A stretch of DNA of 64,000 bases from Coprinus comatus (GCA_034638255.1 JAWPGT010000013.1:434001-498000); one strand, 5' to 3'; counted from the first letter of the stretch, positions 45,601 to 59,645 are shown. The notes: generated by a model from the letters alone, not told the origin. A program made the numbers and translations.

Positions 45601-48600
45601 CGGTTAGATACTAGATTCCACCAATGGTGATCACAATGGTCGATTCCGTAGTCTGGTCACACTACACATTAGAATATCCCTCCTCTCAGACGTATTTGGG
45701 ACTGTTGGGTACTCACATGGTCGGGGAGCCATTGCGCTTCTCCAGACGTTGATGGAATCGGGTTCTGGACAAACTATACCCGAGCTTGGAGCTTTGCACC
45801 GAGCTACAATTTGGGAAAATATTACTTTGAACGCGGCCTTGACCAGCAGAGGAATACTTCAAACTCCATCCCCTTCACCTTCTCTCGACGGGACACCCGG
45901 TGATATGCCGATTGAACCATCTACCTCCTTGAATTCTGGACAAACTTCCGCGAATGGCATAGAATCTGATACAGTTATTATGGCCACACCGGAAAATCAA
46001 GAGACGAAGGTCAATCAAGATGAAACACCTTTGGCTCGTAATGCTGCGGCGCTCAAGTATATAACACATGGTGTTCCGAATGTATTGGCTCCTCTATTCC
46101 AATGTGTGTTGAATAATACAACGTTGAGCATCGTAGTCTAACGTATTCGCAGCGATCGTCAAGATGTTACATGCTCGCCGCAATCCTGAAGCACCCCAGA
46201 AGAAACAAATCATGGGATCCGGTGCTGTAATAGCTGATATAATGATTAAGCATCTACAAATACCACAACTTGGTAAGCCTCATTTTTGTTATTATAGGCA
46301 ACGTCTAACCAATAGGACCCTGCGTAGCGGATGTTTCTTCACTCTATATATATTACAGTGTAGTACTTGGCCTATTCAACTTGATTTTTGTTGACGGTAC
46401 GTTTCATACCACGATGTTAGGCTTATGCTCATAAGATGACAGAACGCACATCGACCAACACATTGCACAGTGTTGCTTTACTAGCCTTCTACAAAATAGG
46501 AGGATTCGATGAAATTATTAGGGTTTGTTCTTCACTTACCGACATCATTAAAGATACAACAGATATGCGCGAGGAAGATCGAACCGACAAGTCCAACAAA
46601 GCCCTGATCCATGCCTATGGTACAATCAAGGTCGCCCTCAATTTCGTATATCCAATCATTTCATCAAAACCTCTTTTCGAGTCACCTCAGACACTGCTTC
46701 TCATCACCCGCGACAAGAAAGAAACGGACCCTGGTTTCTTTGATCCCAATAACTTTTTAGTGAAACTTCGACTAAAGGTTCTACCACTTTTGCGTTTATT
46801 GTGGGAAGCTCCTTGGCTAGTTCAAGCTCCTTTGCCAGTCAGCAAGGCAATTGTACGAGCTGTACTGGAGGTTGTTAATGCTGAAAACGAACAATCCAAA
46901 CCTGAAACAGCAACAGAAAATGCGGCTCCTCAGCCCCCTAGACCCTCAGGTCCGGACGAGAATCGTGTACAAATGCTTGTTGATATGGGTTTTTCTCGGG
47001 CAGCGGCCGAACATGCTCTAACTCAAACTCGTAACAACGTCAATGCAGCCACAGACTTCCTCTTAGCCCACCCTTTTGCATTCCCTGTTGATCATGAACC
47101 TGCAGAAGCACAAGACGATAATAACAACACGGGTGATAACAATAACAATGATATTCCCGTTCTCGCTGAAGGCCAAGAACAATCGAGTGACGCCACTACG
47201 GAACCCTTCGCAGAAACTGGCGATTCATCTGTGAATGAATCTTCTGAACAAGGTCAAGGTCAAGAGGAAACCAAAACCATTGAAGAGTGGAGGCAGACTC
47301 TGGAAGAAGCTAGGTCTCCCCTTCGAGAAACCATCAGCCGACAAGCACTACTCCTTATTGATGAACACCATTCTTTGTTATTTGAGCTACATTCCATTTT
47401 CGTTCGCTCAGGAGCTCAACAGTCCAAGGCAATTCGTGACCTTATCGATGACATCAAATCATTTTCTCCTTCCAACGAAACCCAAGAGCAGCCTCTGGCC
47501 AACCGTTGTCGTCTTTTGGCTCTTGTTTTGACTGAAACGCCATCAAGCTTGGATGATGCTTTCAAAGCAGAATTACTGGAGCGGTTGCTTACGCTGATGC
47601 TTTCTGGTATAACCCCTGAAAATCCACCCAAGTGGTTGGCCAGCCACCTTTTGGTAACGGAATCGTTGTTGATACTGGGCGACGAGCCCCGTACAATCAC
47701 TCTCCCAAAAGAAGATGAACCAATTAACCCGGAACCTTTATCAAACGGACTGTCCCGTCCTGATGCCAAAACCATTGTGTTTGATTTCTGCTTGCGTCTT
47801 CTTGCTGTCAAGGATCTGCCCTCACACGAATATCTGTCCGTTCTTCGTCTTCTTGTCTACTTCACCAAGGGCAGGCAATTCGTCAAGCAATTTGTCGAGA
47901 ACGATGGCATAGGCCATATTCTCCGGCGTCTAGGAGCATCAGACTTGACTGGAGGATCTGCTTATATCATTATCATCCTTCGACATGTCATTGAAGACCG
48001 AGCCACCGTTCACGATATCATGTCACAATCTATCAAACGGTATTTCGCGCATCCAAGGAGCAATCTTGTTGATGTTCCAACATATATCCGTAATTGTAAC
48101 TCCATGGCTTTCAGAGACACCGACATCTTCTTGGAGGTCACCAAATCCTTGTGTGCACTTAACTTCGCTTATGCTTACAACCCGCATATCACATTGAAGG
48201 AAGAAAGGAACGACAAGATAAAAGAAAGTGGGGAGAAGCGCAATGAAGGGAAACCAGCTGGAGTCAGTGGAGTTCATGGGATGCACCTGGAACCAATAAC
48301 CGGCGTTCTATCTCCTAGTGGTGAACAATATGCTGAGAATGTCGTCCATATATTAATCTCAGAATTGATGACCACCATCAAGACCATCAACGAGCCCGTC
48401 GCTAAACAGACCTCAACGAGTGGAATCTCCCCTGTGGTATCATCCGCTGCAGAACAACCTTCGTCTCTTGATGCTCAACAAATCAACCCGGAGAACCCCA
48501 CGGCATCAGACAGCGGTCCTGATAACAAAAACCAATACGCGTGCTTCTTAATGCAGAGCCTGACGGAGCTGTTATTCTCATATGATGCGTGCAAAATCGC

Positions 48601-51600
48601 ATTCTTGTCATATACTCCAAAAAAACGCAACCAAACACCCGCCAAAGAGTCCGCGAATAAATTACGAGCCGCCACTGTCCAATTTTTACTCAACGATGTT
48701 ATTAACCCCGGCACTATCAACCCTTCGCCTTCCGAAAAGAACCGCCAACATCTGAAACTGTGTCATTGGGCCATGTTAATAATTGTCTCCTTGTGTGTTG
48801 ATACTTCAGCTTCCCCACAGGAAGCTAAGGAAGTGTCATCGGAACTTGTCTCCGTACGCAAATTCGTTCTTGAAACTGTCAACCGGTCCCTCAAAGACAT
48901 ATCATCCATCGAAAACTTGGAAGTACGATATGGGAGGCTTTTGGCATATGCTGACCTCTGCCATCGTTTGTTGGTTATTCGTTTCAACACGCCTAGTACT
49001 TCGAATCGTAAGCAGCAGGATGAAGTCCCTACACATATTTCAAAAATCATGTTGGAGAAGAACTTTGTGGCGACTCTCACTACGGCTCTTTCCGAAGTTG
49101 ACCTCAACTACCCTAATATTCGTAATCTTGTTGCTTCTGTCCTTCGTCCTCTTCAATATCTGTAAGTAATGATTATTATTACATCACCCAAAGTTTAGAA
49201 TTTAACTTGCAAAATCCCTCGTAGAACGAAAATAGCTATCAAGATGAGCCGCGGGACAAAAAACAAGGAGTTTACAGATGCGAAAAAGGGTGACAGTGCA
49301 TCCTCATCACTTTCTTCCCAGGAAGACGATGACAGTGATGATATGTCAGAAGACGCGAGGCAAGAAACCCCAGATTTATATCGCAATTCAGCTCTAGGGA
49401 TGTATGCAGGGGTAAGTTCATGTGTCAACCAGATCCAACTCATATTCACTAATGAAACCAGGAAATGGATGATGGTCAATACTCAAGTAGTGATGAAATG
49501 GACGAGGATGGAGAAGATGAAGAAGATGTCGAAATGGATTATGGAGAGGTAACAGGAAGCGAAGCCACATCAGAGGCGACGGACAACAGCGAGGAGGATG
49601 AATTGGAAGAAGATGAACCAGAAGAAGGAGAGGAATGGGGTGAAGTGGACGAGGAAGAAGAGGAAGATATAGAAGAACAGGACTTAATTGAGAACAACAA
49701 TGATGACGATGAAGAAGACGATGTTGTGGACGAAGAGGATTTAGAAGAGGAAGCAGATGAAGATGGAAATTTATTGTGGGAGGTATGTCAGGTTGGTTAC
49801 TTCTCTTGTTGCCAAGGTTAACACTTGATAGGACATTCCACCCCCACACGAGAGCGGCCTAGGAGCAATTGGTGAAGACATGGACGAAGAGGACGAGCAT
49901 GGCGGTGGTTTGTATTTTTTTCCTATTATGCGGTTACGATTGCTTATGTCTTATTTAGTGACCATCCCGATTATGCGACATGAAGAAGAAGATGCTGATA
50001 TGGCCTCGGATGACGAAGGCTTCCGTTTCGAGAATGGAATCTTTAGCGCAGACTCGATATTCCCGTTCGGTGGGCCCTTTATCAATATTACCACTGGACA
50101 ACACCCACCCCCGGTCTTCATGTCGCGCCGCAATCGCTCAGGTATGTTGAGTAGTGAAATATTTGGTGTTGTACTAACGTTTGCAAAGAAAATGATGATC
50201 TACAAGTATTTGGCCGTGCCCGCAATGCCCCACCGCCACCAGAAACAATTACCCACCCTCTGCTGCTCGACACCTCCAACAATTCCACTCGCCTCACGTC
50301 AAATGTACGACGTGGCCCCCGCCACTCTGCGCGTAGTATCGCCATTGTTCCGGATATCTTTCATAGCATTGACGATATTATGGGGCCTGGATCTACGCAA
50401 TATATTCAACAATTACTGGCTACTGCTGCTGGTGGTACGCACGCATTCAGCCTCGATATGGGAAATATGATGAACTTCGATCGTCTCCATCGCCGTCCTA
50501 ATCAAGGTGTTATTTCTGCTGCCATCAGAGTCGAAAGAGGACCCAGAGGACAAACAACAAAGCATGGTCGCGAATTTGACCCGCTACTTACGTTGCAACG
50601 CTGGGCTGAAGAAGTCAAGATCCTCAATGGCGAATTTGTATCTGACCGCAGCGGAAAATTAGTTAATCATGTAGTCCTAGCTTTATTGCCGGCCGCGGCT
50701 GAGGCGAAAAAAAGAGCCAACGAACAGAAAGAAGCGGAGGACAAGGCTGCCGCCGAAAAGGAGGATGAAAAAGTTGATATAGAGGTCGAAGAGCCAAAAC
50801 ATGAGGTCGAGCGTATACCTGACTCAGAGGGTCACGTACCTGCAGCGGATGCTCACGAATCTGAACCTTCCACGCAAATTAATCCTGTGCCAGTTGATGT
50901 ACAACCACTACACATCGACGAGCCTATGGAAACGGCGTCTGTTGACCAAGATGCCCCGATGACTGACGCAACCACTACTGAAGCAAATGAGGTCGGCGAT
51001 ACCAATACGCATGAAGGTTCTACAGAAGCTACTACTAGCCAAACTCAAGAACGCGTCACGGTCATGATTCATGGAAGTCTTGTAGATATCACTGATACCG
51101 GCATTGATCCGACCTTCCTTGAAGCACTACCAGATGATATGCGAGAAGAAGTTCTTAACCAACACGTTCGTGATCAGCGTGCTGCTATCGTTGAACGCCC
51201 ACCCGATTCACAAATCAGTGCCGAGTTCCTTGAAGCACTTCCACCAGAGATAAGAGCAGAAATTATCCAACAAGAAGCAATTGAACGTGCTCGTCAACGA
51301 GCAGAAGACGTTGCTGCTCAACCCGCGCAACCCACAGACCTTGCACCACCTACTTTTATCGCCAACTTCGATCCGTCACTCAGACAAAGTGCTCTGTTGG
51401 AACAAAATGAAGGTTTCCTCCAGTCTCTTCCTCATCACATTCTAGCCGAAACGGATTTTCATAATGCTTCCAGAAGGTTACGAGTTGCTCAACGCACCGC
51501 ACCTCGTACTCCAGGAACGGGAAATGCACCACGCAAGTACGCGATGGATCATGATGCCATCCAACTCCTTGACAAGCCCGGGATTGCTGCGTTGGTTCGC

Positions 51601-54458
51601 TTGCTCTTCTTCCCTCAAGTCTCCAAGAAGAATCTTCTCTTCAAGGTCCTTGTCAATTTGTGTGAAAATGCCAAGACCCGGACAGAGTTGTTCAATATCT
51701 TGCTTGGTATTCTTCAAGATGGACCTGGTGACCTTTCCGCCGTCGACAAGAGCTTCTCTCAGCTCACTGTTCGCAATACCAAACCCCCAACAACACCCAA
51801 GTCTCTTGGCAAGCAAAAGGCAGCTTCTGAATTCATTGGCGCGCTCGCTTCACCCAATGCCCGTATTGAAGCTGTCCCTGATCTGATTGTGCAACGGTGT
51901 CTCGAAGGTTTGACATACATCGTCAGCGCAAATGAGCTGTCCTCCTTGTTTTTCTTGACCGAGCACGAGCTTCCTGCCGGATTACGTCGACATTCAAGCA
52001 AGAAAGGGAAAGGGAAAGAGAAGCAGATCCCCCAGTCTCACTATCCGATTGTACTCCTCTTGGGATTATTGGATCGACAATCGCTCATCAGGACGCCTGC
52101 CATTATGGAAGCTGTTGTTGGCCTTCTCGCGACAGTGACCAGACCTTTAGCCAGTCTGAAAGCCAAGGATGTTCCTCAAGCTACGTCAACTTCTACTTCA
52201 GGGGACAAACCTCCTTTAACTGTGCCCGAAAATGCCGACCACTCTCCCCCGACAACCGCGGAGAGTCAGCAGACTACTATACAATCTGGTACGCCGCCAA
52301 GGTCGAGTACAGGCATAACTATTAACTTTTTCACAGTTGTATCAACCACCGAGCCCCCCGCTCCATCTTTAAAAGAGCCAAAGGCATCCCTTGAAGCTTT
52401 GGAAGAGAAGATATTACTCGCTAATCCACCACAAATTCCTCATTCCGTCTTATGCCTCATCGTCAATATCCTGACTGTAGGGGAATGTTCTGGAAGGACT
52501 TTCCAACAAAGCCTAGGGCTGATTCAACATCTGTCTTATATTCCTGACGCTCGAGAAGTCATTGCACAAGAGCTCCGTTCCAAAGCCGAAGAGTTTGGTC
52601 ATGCTCTATATATTGATTTAGACGCGCTTGCAACCTCTCTACAAAGGCCGCAAGAAGAGCTCAACGCCGTTGCCGCGAAATTCTCTCCAGCGTCTTCCTT
52701 ACAAGCCAAACTCCTAAGGGTGCTCAAGACCATAGACTACATGTATAGTTCCAAGGCAACTTCTCCTAGTACAACCGATGTGGATATTGACAAGGTTCAG
52801 GCGATTTATGAATCATTCCGGTTTACTCCTTTATGGAGACGCCTTGGAGATTGTCTGTCAATCATAGAGGAAAAACCAGAGACGGAACATATAGCTATTG
52901 TGCTTTTGCCATTGATTGAAGCCTTGATGGTTGTCTGCAAATACGCGGGTACCAAATTATCCCCAACCACTGTTCCTCGAGCTCTTCGTGGGTCAGTATC
53001 TCCGAGGTCACCAACTACACCTCGAGAATCTATGGAAGATTTGTTTATCTCGTTCACGGACTCCCACAGGAAGGTTTTGAATGTAATGGTTAGAAATAAT
53101 CCCTCTTTGATGAGTGGATCATTCGCCTTGTTAGTGAACAATCCTCGGGTTCTTGATTTCGACAACAAACGGAACTACTTCAATCAACAACTCCACCGCA
53201 GACCCCAAACTCGTGAGCATTACGGCACGCTACAACTTAACGTCCGTCGTGCAAGAGTGTTTGAGGATAGCTTCCAATATCTACAGCGCAAGTCGGGAGA
53301 TCAAATCAAATACGGTAAAATGAACGTCAGATTCTACGACGAAGAGGGTGTGGACGCAGGAGGAGTTACCCGCGAATGGTTCCAGATCCTTGCTCGGCAG
53401 ATGTTTGATCCTAACAATGCACTCTTCCAACCTTGTGCAGCAGACAAACTCACATACCAACCGAATAAGAATTCTTGGGTCAACCCAGAACATCTATCAT
53501 TCTTCAAGTTTGTTGGGCGCGTCATTGGCAAGGCTATTTATGATGGACGCCTTCTGGATGCTTACTTTGCCAAGAGTCTATACCGACAAATTCTTGGGAA
53601 ACCAGTCGATTATCGGGATGTTGAATGGGTTGATCCTGAGTATTATAAATCGCTTTGCTGGATTCTTGAGAACGACCCCACAGTATTGGATTTGAATTTC
53701 AGCGTTGAGGCAGATGAGGTAAGTTAGTATTATTACGTTGATAATCAATTACTGAGCAACTTTCTTTCAAGTTTGGAGTCAATCGTATTGTGCCTCTGAA
53801 GGAGAATGGTGAATCGATCATAGTCACAAACGAGAACAAACGCGAATTTGTCCAGCTGTCGGCTCAATACCGTCTTGTTTCCTCTATCAAAGAACAGATT
53901 GAGAATATGTTGAATGGCTTTTATGAGATTATACCCAAAGATTTGGTTACTATTGTGGGTTGACCTGTTTCTCTTCTAAAACCCGATTTCTAAGACCCTT
54001 GTTTTAGTTTAACGAACAAGAGTTGGAGTTGCTTATCTCCGGAACACCGGATATTGATGTCGATGAGTGGAGGGCTGCTACAGAATATAATGGATATACA
54101 AGCTCGGATCCCAATATTGTATGGTGGTGGAGAGCTCTCAAATCATTTAACAGGGAAGAGAGGGCCAAAGTCTTGAGCTTTGCTACCGGTACTTCGCGTG
54201 TCCCACTTAGTGGATTCGTTGATCTCCAAGGTGTACAGGGCGTACAGCGATTCTCTATTCATCGCGCATACGGCGAGCCAGATCGTTTGCCCCAAGCTCA
54301 TACATGTACGTTTATTTTTCGATGTCATTCTCCAATCTCTAAACCCCACCATAGGTTTCAATCAAATCGACCTTCCACAATACTCTTCATATGAGATGTT
54401 GCGACAGAAATTGCTTTTGGCTATCAACGAAGGCGGGGAGGGCTTCGCGTTTAGTTAA
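42632..54458 (+). CDS. TOM1: Giant HECT E3 ubiquitin ligase Tom1 (HUWE1 orthologue)
   Basis: Roughly 3,500-residue ligase acting on excess histones, ribosomal proteins and cell-cycle regulators. It starts MKITNKSKKPATL at 42632, then an intron to 42720 and PAPVAEFVANVLDAPEEQLV. Regions in order: the N-terminal armadillo-like DUF908/DUF913 segment (about 42700-46800); a UBA domain (NRVQMLVDMGFSRAAAEHAL, near 46970-47090); a helical middle; an Asp/Glu tract (49460-49790, DEMDEDGEDEEDVEMDYGE); ubiquitin-binding LP motifs FLEALPDDMREEVL and FLEALPPEIRAEII (51110-51270); and a HECT domain from about 53150. Late HECT motifs include EHLSFFKFVGRVIGKAIYDG and QAHTC. The catalytic cysteine codon (T at 54305 plus GT at 54355-54356) is split by an intron. 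The end is LLLAINEGGEGFAFS. At least 15 introns; several exon borders (46131-46163, 46384-46451) were solved by phase. Confidence 0.96.
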
Positions 54459-54728
54459 ATCACTTTCTTTGCAAACGGGCATCTACATAATACCTCCTAT
54501 GCTTCACTTTTGCTTATTCCACCACCACATTATTAGATTCGCATACGCATTTGTATAATTTTTTGTCCAATCAATTCAGACTATGGTTACTCAATACACC
54601 CCGGGAGCTGTTGTGAGTTGTAAATGAACCTGTCACAACGCCGGCTTCGGCATAGTGTTTCCCGGTATAACTGCAACTCTTAAAGGGATCTTCACTTCTC
54701 AGGTCCATTACAGATTCGTTTCCCCACT

Positions 54729-56144
54729 ATGAGAGGTTTTGTTGTAAAAGAGCTTGCACACCCTTCGAAAATACCTCTATCTACCGACGCTCCGGAGCCC
54801 GCCCCCGGAAAAGATCAAGTTTTGGTTGATGTCTATAGCGCGGGGTTGAACTTCTTTGACGTGAGTCCTATTCCACAACTTGTTGCTCACTCGTAACCTT
54901 CTTCAATACAGATTCTTCAATCACAAGGAAAATACCAACACAAACCACCTCTTCCTTTCGTCCTTGGTACCGAGTTTGCAGGAAAGATCGCTCAAAATTC
55001 CCCTATCCCTAAAGGATGCCCATATAAACCTGGGGATCGTGTCTTTGGTGCTGCGCTAGGCTCGTTTGCAGACAAGGTTGCTGCAGACTGGACAGGAGTT
55101 CTTCCTCTTCCGGAAAATGTTACGTTTGACCAGGGTGCTGGTATGTGTGTGTATGCCTTCCCAAAGTGGTGAAACTCAAGGCATATATACCTAGGACTTT
55201 ACATTACCTGGCCGACCAGCTATGAGGCACTTGTTGGGAGAGCAGAGTTGAAAGCTGGTATGTTAATGACTCTCTTTTCCCTTTCCACCTGCGCACACGA
55301 AACTAAAAGTGGTCGTCAGGTGAATGGGTTCTTGTAACAGCCGCGGCTGGAGGTGTTGGTATTGCTGCAGTACAAATTGCAAAAGGTTGGTCCGCATGTT
55401 CTGTCTCATACACTACTTGCTAACTCTGATACCTTATATTTATAGCCCTTGGCGCAAAAGTAATCGCCGCAGCTGGCTCGGAAAGCAAACTCGATATTGC
55501 GAAACGCTATGGAGGTGCTGATTATATTGTCGATTATACTAAACCTGGTTGGCAAAAGACTGTTCTAAAGATTACGAACGGGAAGGGCGTAGATGTTATC
55601 TATGATCCCGTTGGTCTCATCAATGGTTCGTGGTCTGAAACTCACTTTTTAAAAAAAAAAAAAAAAAAGGATTGGCACATTATTAAAATGTATATTTGTA
55701 TTCTTAGATTCTCTCAAGTGTATAGCTTGGAAGGGACGAGCTCTTGTCATTGGTTTTGCTGGTGGTACTATAGAGAAGGTACCTATGAACCTCGTACTCT
55801 TGAAGAATGTTTCTTTGGTTGGGTTACATTGGGGTGCTTACAGGAGTAAGTTTCGTTGTCTATCATGTTTCAGCAAAAAGTTGAGCAAATTCCGCAGTTA
55901 ATGAACCTGGTCGTATTCCTCCTGTCTGGAAAGATATCCTAGAGTAAGTTTCATCTACAATTGATCTTGTGTAAGATGCTCATGAGTACATAGGCTCTTT
56001 GCAAGAGGTAAAACACAACCCGTCATTTACAACAAATCTTTCACTCTTGAACAATTGGCTGAGGGCCTTGGTGCCATTGAGCGCCGTGAGACATGGGGCA
56101 AGGCCGTTGTGACGGTCAAAGAAGAGGCGAAAGTCAAGTTGTGA
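54729..56144 (+). CDS. Quinone oxidoreductase-like medium-chain dehydrogenase/reductase
   Basis: NADPH-dependent reductase of the quinone-oxidoreductase branch of the MDR superfamily. Start 54729: MRGFVVKELAHPSKIPLSTD, APEPAPGKDQVLVDVYSAGL, NFFD. An intron leads to ILQSQGKYQHKPPLPFVLGT, EFAGKIAQN. The cofactor motif AAAGGVGIAAVQIAKALGAK (Rossmann) follows after WVLVTA, then GADYIVDYTKPGWQKTVLKI, DVIYDPVGLIN, WKGRALVIGFAGGTIEKVP, GLHWGAYR. None of the cysteine/histidine ligands of zinc ADHs is present, which supports the zinc-free QOR type. About eight introns, one with an 18-base A run (55651-55668). End KVKL, stop 56142-56144, 83 bp from the convergent Rrn5-like stop. The true electron acceptor is unknown. 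Confidence 0.92.
55651..55668. repeat. Poly-A tract (18 A) in MDR intron
   Basis: Eighteen consecutive adenines within an intron; likely length-variable. Confidence 0.8.
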
Positions 56145-56227
56145 TATGTTCATTAATTGTACCTTAGCGTGTATGCATGTATATGGATAATAATGTATAC
56201 ATATTGTATAGTGAAGTAGAACGTATG

Positions 56228-58194
56228 CTATCTTCGAGACAGAGGAATCTCTCTCCAGAGTGTTCGTTGATACCGCCCATCAGCCAGTCTGTCCATTTCA
56301 TCCAGAGCCTCTTCCTCTTTCAGTTCCGCATCAATTGCTTCCTCGTCATCATCAGTGTCCAGAAGCGTATCGTCCGTCACATTAGAAGTTACCTGGAGAT
56401 TTTGAGTAAGCGTAAGTGGAGGACAGATGTCTTGTAGAAGAGGATGTTGGTGTAGTAAATTAGGGGTAGCCGACAGTCGCTCATTGTCTTTATAACCAAC
56501 TTGGACATCGACCATGGGTTCAGGATCTTCCCCTAACAGTCTTGCAAAGTATTGATTTTTATTTTCTGTTGTTATACCCATTGTTTTCAGTGCAAATTGT
56601 ATAGCATTCGCATTCACAGCAGAGTTTCCGGACTGCAATAAAATAGTTAGGGTGAATAAAAACAGTGGAAGGATAATGACCTCGTCAATAGTTTTCCGCC
56701 ACACTCTTGTTGAGCCCCTCAGTCTCCTATGCTGCTCTTCGAGAGTGATTACCCTATCCATCACTTGGATGAGAAAGTCCTTCGTAATGTTGGAGAACAA
56801 ATGCAGAGTTTCAACACTAATGGATGCTTCGTCAGATGGTGCCTCTGGATCATAACCAGCAATTAGGTGCCTTTAATCAAACTTTAGTACGAGGTGTTGG
56901 AGTGTAATCTATGAACATACCTCAGTATTTTACCCATTTTGAGGTAATCTAGAAGATCAAGTCCGCGTGCTTCAAGTGCCCCTGAAACAATTCCATGCTG
57001 AGCAAACTGTGAACGTATACCCTCAAAATTTGTTCTGTGCCGAGTACTACTGAGGGCCAATGTGACATCTTCTCCGGAGCTTCCCTCATCTAGTTCTAAG
57101 GCAGTAGTTGTTTCGGGATCAATTTTCTTTTGTGAAGATGCATCTGCAATCTTTTCGGAAGGTGAGATGGTTGTATCTAGTTTAAGTTTCTTCCTTTTGG
57201 GACCTGACTTGAGTTTGTCTAACGAATGGTCCGCTTCTTCCCCCTTGAGTCGAGCACGTTTTTGCCGCATATATAAACGCTTTTGATAGCGGCGTCGAGA
57301 TAAAGGAGAAAGATCTGGTGGTGGTATGGATAGGCCTTCTACCGAGCCGGCTTCTGGAGGTGTCGAAGGTGTACCGAGACTAGATTGTTCTTGTGCTCCA
57401 CCTTCTTCGGTACCAACAGGTGCATCTGCCTTTGTCATCGGAACACGGTGCCCTACATTATCAATCAATGGAGAGTATTTATCTCTACAAAAATATGAGA
57501 ATTAACATCAACGAACATGAATAAGACGTAACTGCACAGACGTTGATGATTCCGCCACTTTTGATACCACGATGTCATCTTTTTGGTTCAATATCGAGCT
57601 CAAAACATGTAAATGACCGTAGTTGAGTTGTTTTATCCCGCCTAGATTGTCGGTATCAAGAAATACATTCTCTCGACAGCTACATTCAGTTCCATCCTCC
57701 TGTGTTTCTTCTATTGTGTTCGCGTTGCCTTCAGACAAACAGACCCAGTGCTCCTCATTCAAGGTTAAGTGCTCCGCGTTTTCTTCTTCCCATTCAAGCC
57801 AATCATCAGAGACTTCGTGAGCAATCGACAATGAGTCTCTGTGTGAAATACCAGCCCGACAATTGTCATGTAGGATAGTTAGATATTCCAACACCTCGGC
57901 TTCGTTCTTAGTACCAATGCAAGCGGCAATAAGATCAGGTCGAAAGCGCGAGTAAGTGGATAAAGCATGGAAAAATGCGTCTTTTTCTTGTGATGTCCAT
58001 AAAACGCCGCCAATAACCGAGTCGAAACTCCCATTTTTTTTCAGGATACCACTGAGATGGTCTTGCAATTGTTCGAGATGTCGATTAAAGAAAGCGAGGT
58101 ATGAGTTTTGTTTAACAGGAATGTCCGATGGAGTATGTTTCTGATCCATTAATGCCATGAATGCCGGGAAGGGGTTGTAGTTAACAGCTGACAT
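56228..58194 (-). CDS. RRN5: Rrn5-like RNA polymerase I upstream factor with SANT domain
   Basis: Resembles Rrn5 of the upstream activating factor that recruits Pol I to rDNA. Start 58194: MSAVNYNPFPAFMALMDQKH. A SANT/Myb-like helix set follows: LWTSQEKDAFFHALSTYSRF, RPDLIAACIGTKNEAEVLEY, LTILHD. Next an acidic stretch (DDWLEWEEENAEHLTLNEEH), a basic segment (RRYQKRLYMRQKRARLKGEE; GPKRKKLKLD), RGLDLLDYLKMGKILRYLIA, and FSNITKDFLIQVMDRVITLE (histone-fold-like region) followed by AVNANAIQFALKTMGITTEN. The tail is acidic and ends REIPLSRR, stop 56228-56230. Introns near 57507-57480, 56940-56870 and 56680-56630. The first in-frame ATG chosen; a TTG six bases upstream is not a start. The match is by SANT plus arrangement; orthology to Rrn5 is likely but not certain. 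Confidence 0.8.
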
Positions 58195-58330
58195 AAGCAA
58201 TAAATTGTGCCGGAGGAACGCGTTTTTGCCAAGAAATTATCTAGTTCAGCCTCGCAATGCATCTGGACGCCTGAAGCCTTGAACATTAGACGACTACCAC
58301 TTCTTTATCTATACTTTTAATCACTTTATA

Positions 58331-59645
58331 ATGGACTCAAGCAACACTACAAAAGCCAAATCCAGCTGGCTTGACATCGGTATGACTCCTAGGGAAGCTT
58401 CGAAGGAGATTATCTTTGGTAGTGTCCGTATTCATTCTTTCGAAACTTTATGTATTTTCTCAACGCCATACAGCTCGCAGGCATGGTTGCAGAAGTTATA
58501 GAATATCCCTTTGACTTGGCCAAGGTCCGACTTCAGTCACAGCTACTGTCCACACCTCCAAACGGTATCGGACCTACATTCCATGGTCCACTGGACTGTC
58601 TAAACCGGACATGGAAAGAAGAAGGCTTTCGGGGCCTGTATCGTGTATGTGTTAAACTTGGGCCAAGTGCCACGTCGGACGCTAAATTGTTATCAGGGTT
58701 TATCTGTACCGCTGGCTGGAGCTATGGCCGAAACAGCTACACTATTTCTCGCGTATTCTTCGTTTCAAAATGCTATCAAATCTTATACCCATGGTCGCCA
58801 TTCACCCGAAGTTATTGAGAACCATTCCCTTACAATACCTCAACTCGGTATTGCTGCCGCTGGCGCGGGCTTCGTAGCCAGCTTCATTCTGTCCGTCTTA
58901 TCGACCATCAATATTCCTTTCCATGTCTAATTTGCTTCACAGGACTCCTATAGAACTCATAAAATGTAGAATGCAAGTCCAGATGATGAACATCCATACC
59001 CCAAATCCTAGACGACAACCCAAATCAATCTTTACTTCTAAATTCCTCTTGCCCTCAATAAATCCTTTCAATACACCTTCTCTTACACCCATAAAGTCAT
59101 CCATAAAGCCCTCTACTCGTCCATTCACTGCCAATAGCATACACATCGCACCCCCTGGCTCGCTTTCGCTCATCCGTTCTATTCTCCATGAATCCGGATT
59201 AAAAGGGTTCTGGCTCGGCCAAACTGGCACTATATTGCGCGAAACAGGTGGTTGCGCCATCTGGTTTGTAGGGAAAGAAGTTATTGCCGACAAACTCCAA
59301 GAGCGTCGTCTAAATATTCCAACATCTACCACAACTAAACCCGATCTCTTACCTTGGGAGTCGGCAGTAGCAGGCGCAGCAGCAGGTGCAATATGTACAT
59401 TAATAGTTTACCCAGCGGATACAGTGAAAAGTGCCATCCAGACCGAGGAAGAATTACGTTCACATTCGTCTCCCATCGTCCGACGTGCTAACCCGAGCTC
59501 TTTTTGGCAGACTGCTGTAAAGATGTATCGAAACTATGGTCTGAAAGGCTTCTATACTGGGTGTGGTATGACTGTGGCGAGAAGTGTTCCAAGTAGTGCT
59601 ATCATATTCGTTGTGTACGATGGTCTACAACAGTGGTTTCATTAG
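58331..59645 (+). CDS. ORT1: Mitochondrial carrier, ornithine transporter type
   Basis: Inner-membrane exchanger of the SLC25 family, probably moving ornithine (and arginine) for the urea/arginine pathway. Start 58331: MDSSNTTKAKSSWLDIGMTP, REASKEIIFGS. Three repeats each carry the PX(D/E)XX(K/R) signature: YPFDLAKVRLQSQ, TPIELIKCRMQVQMM, and YPADTVKSAIQTEEE. GLYRGLSVPLAGAMAETATL, GLKGFWLGQTGTILRETGGC and GLKGFYTGCGMTVARSVPSS give the conserved turn in each repeat. An insert rich in Ser/Pro between repeats 2 and 3 (about 59000-59160) is longer than in most carriers. Introns at about 58421-58471, 58648-58698 and 58911-58943. Stop 59643-59645. The substrate call follows the general resemblance to Arg11/ORC1 and remains inference. 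Confidence 0.88.

Noticed and set aside
28884..56144. A ubiquitin gene cluster (ataxin-3-like, RING ligase, TOM1)
   Set aside because: The genes are separated by unrelated housekeeping genes, on both strands, with no shared promoters; co-localisation is probably chance.
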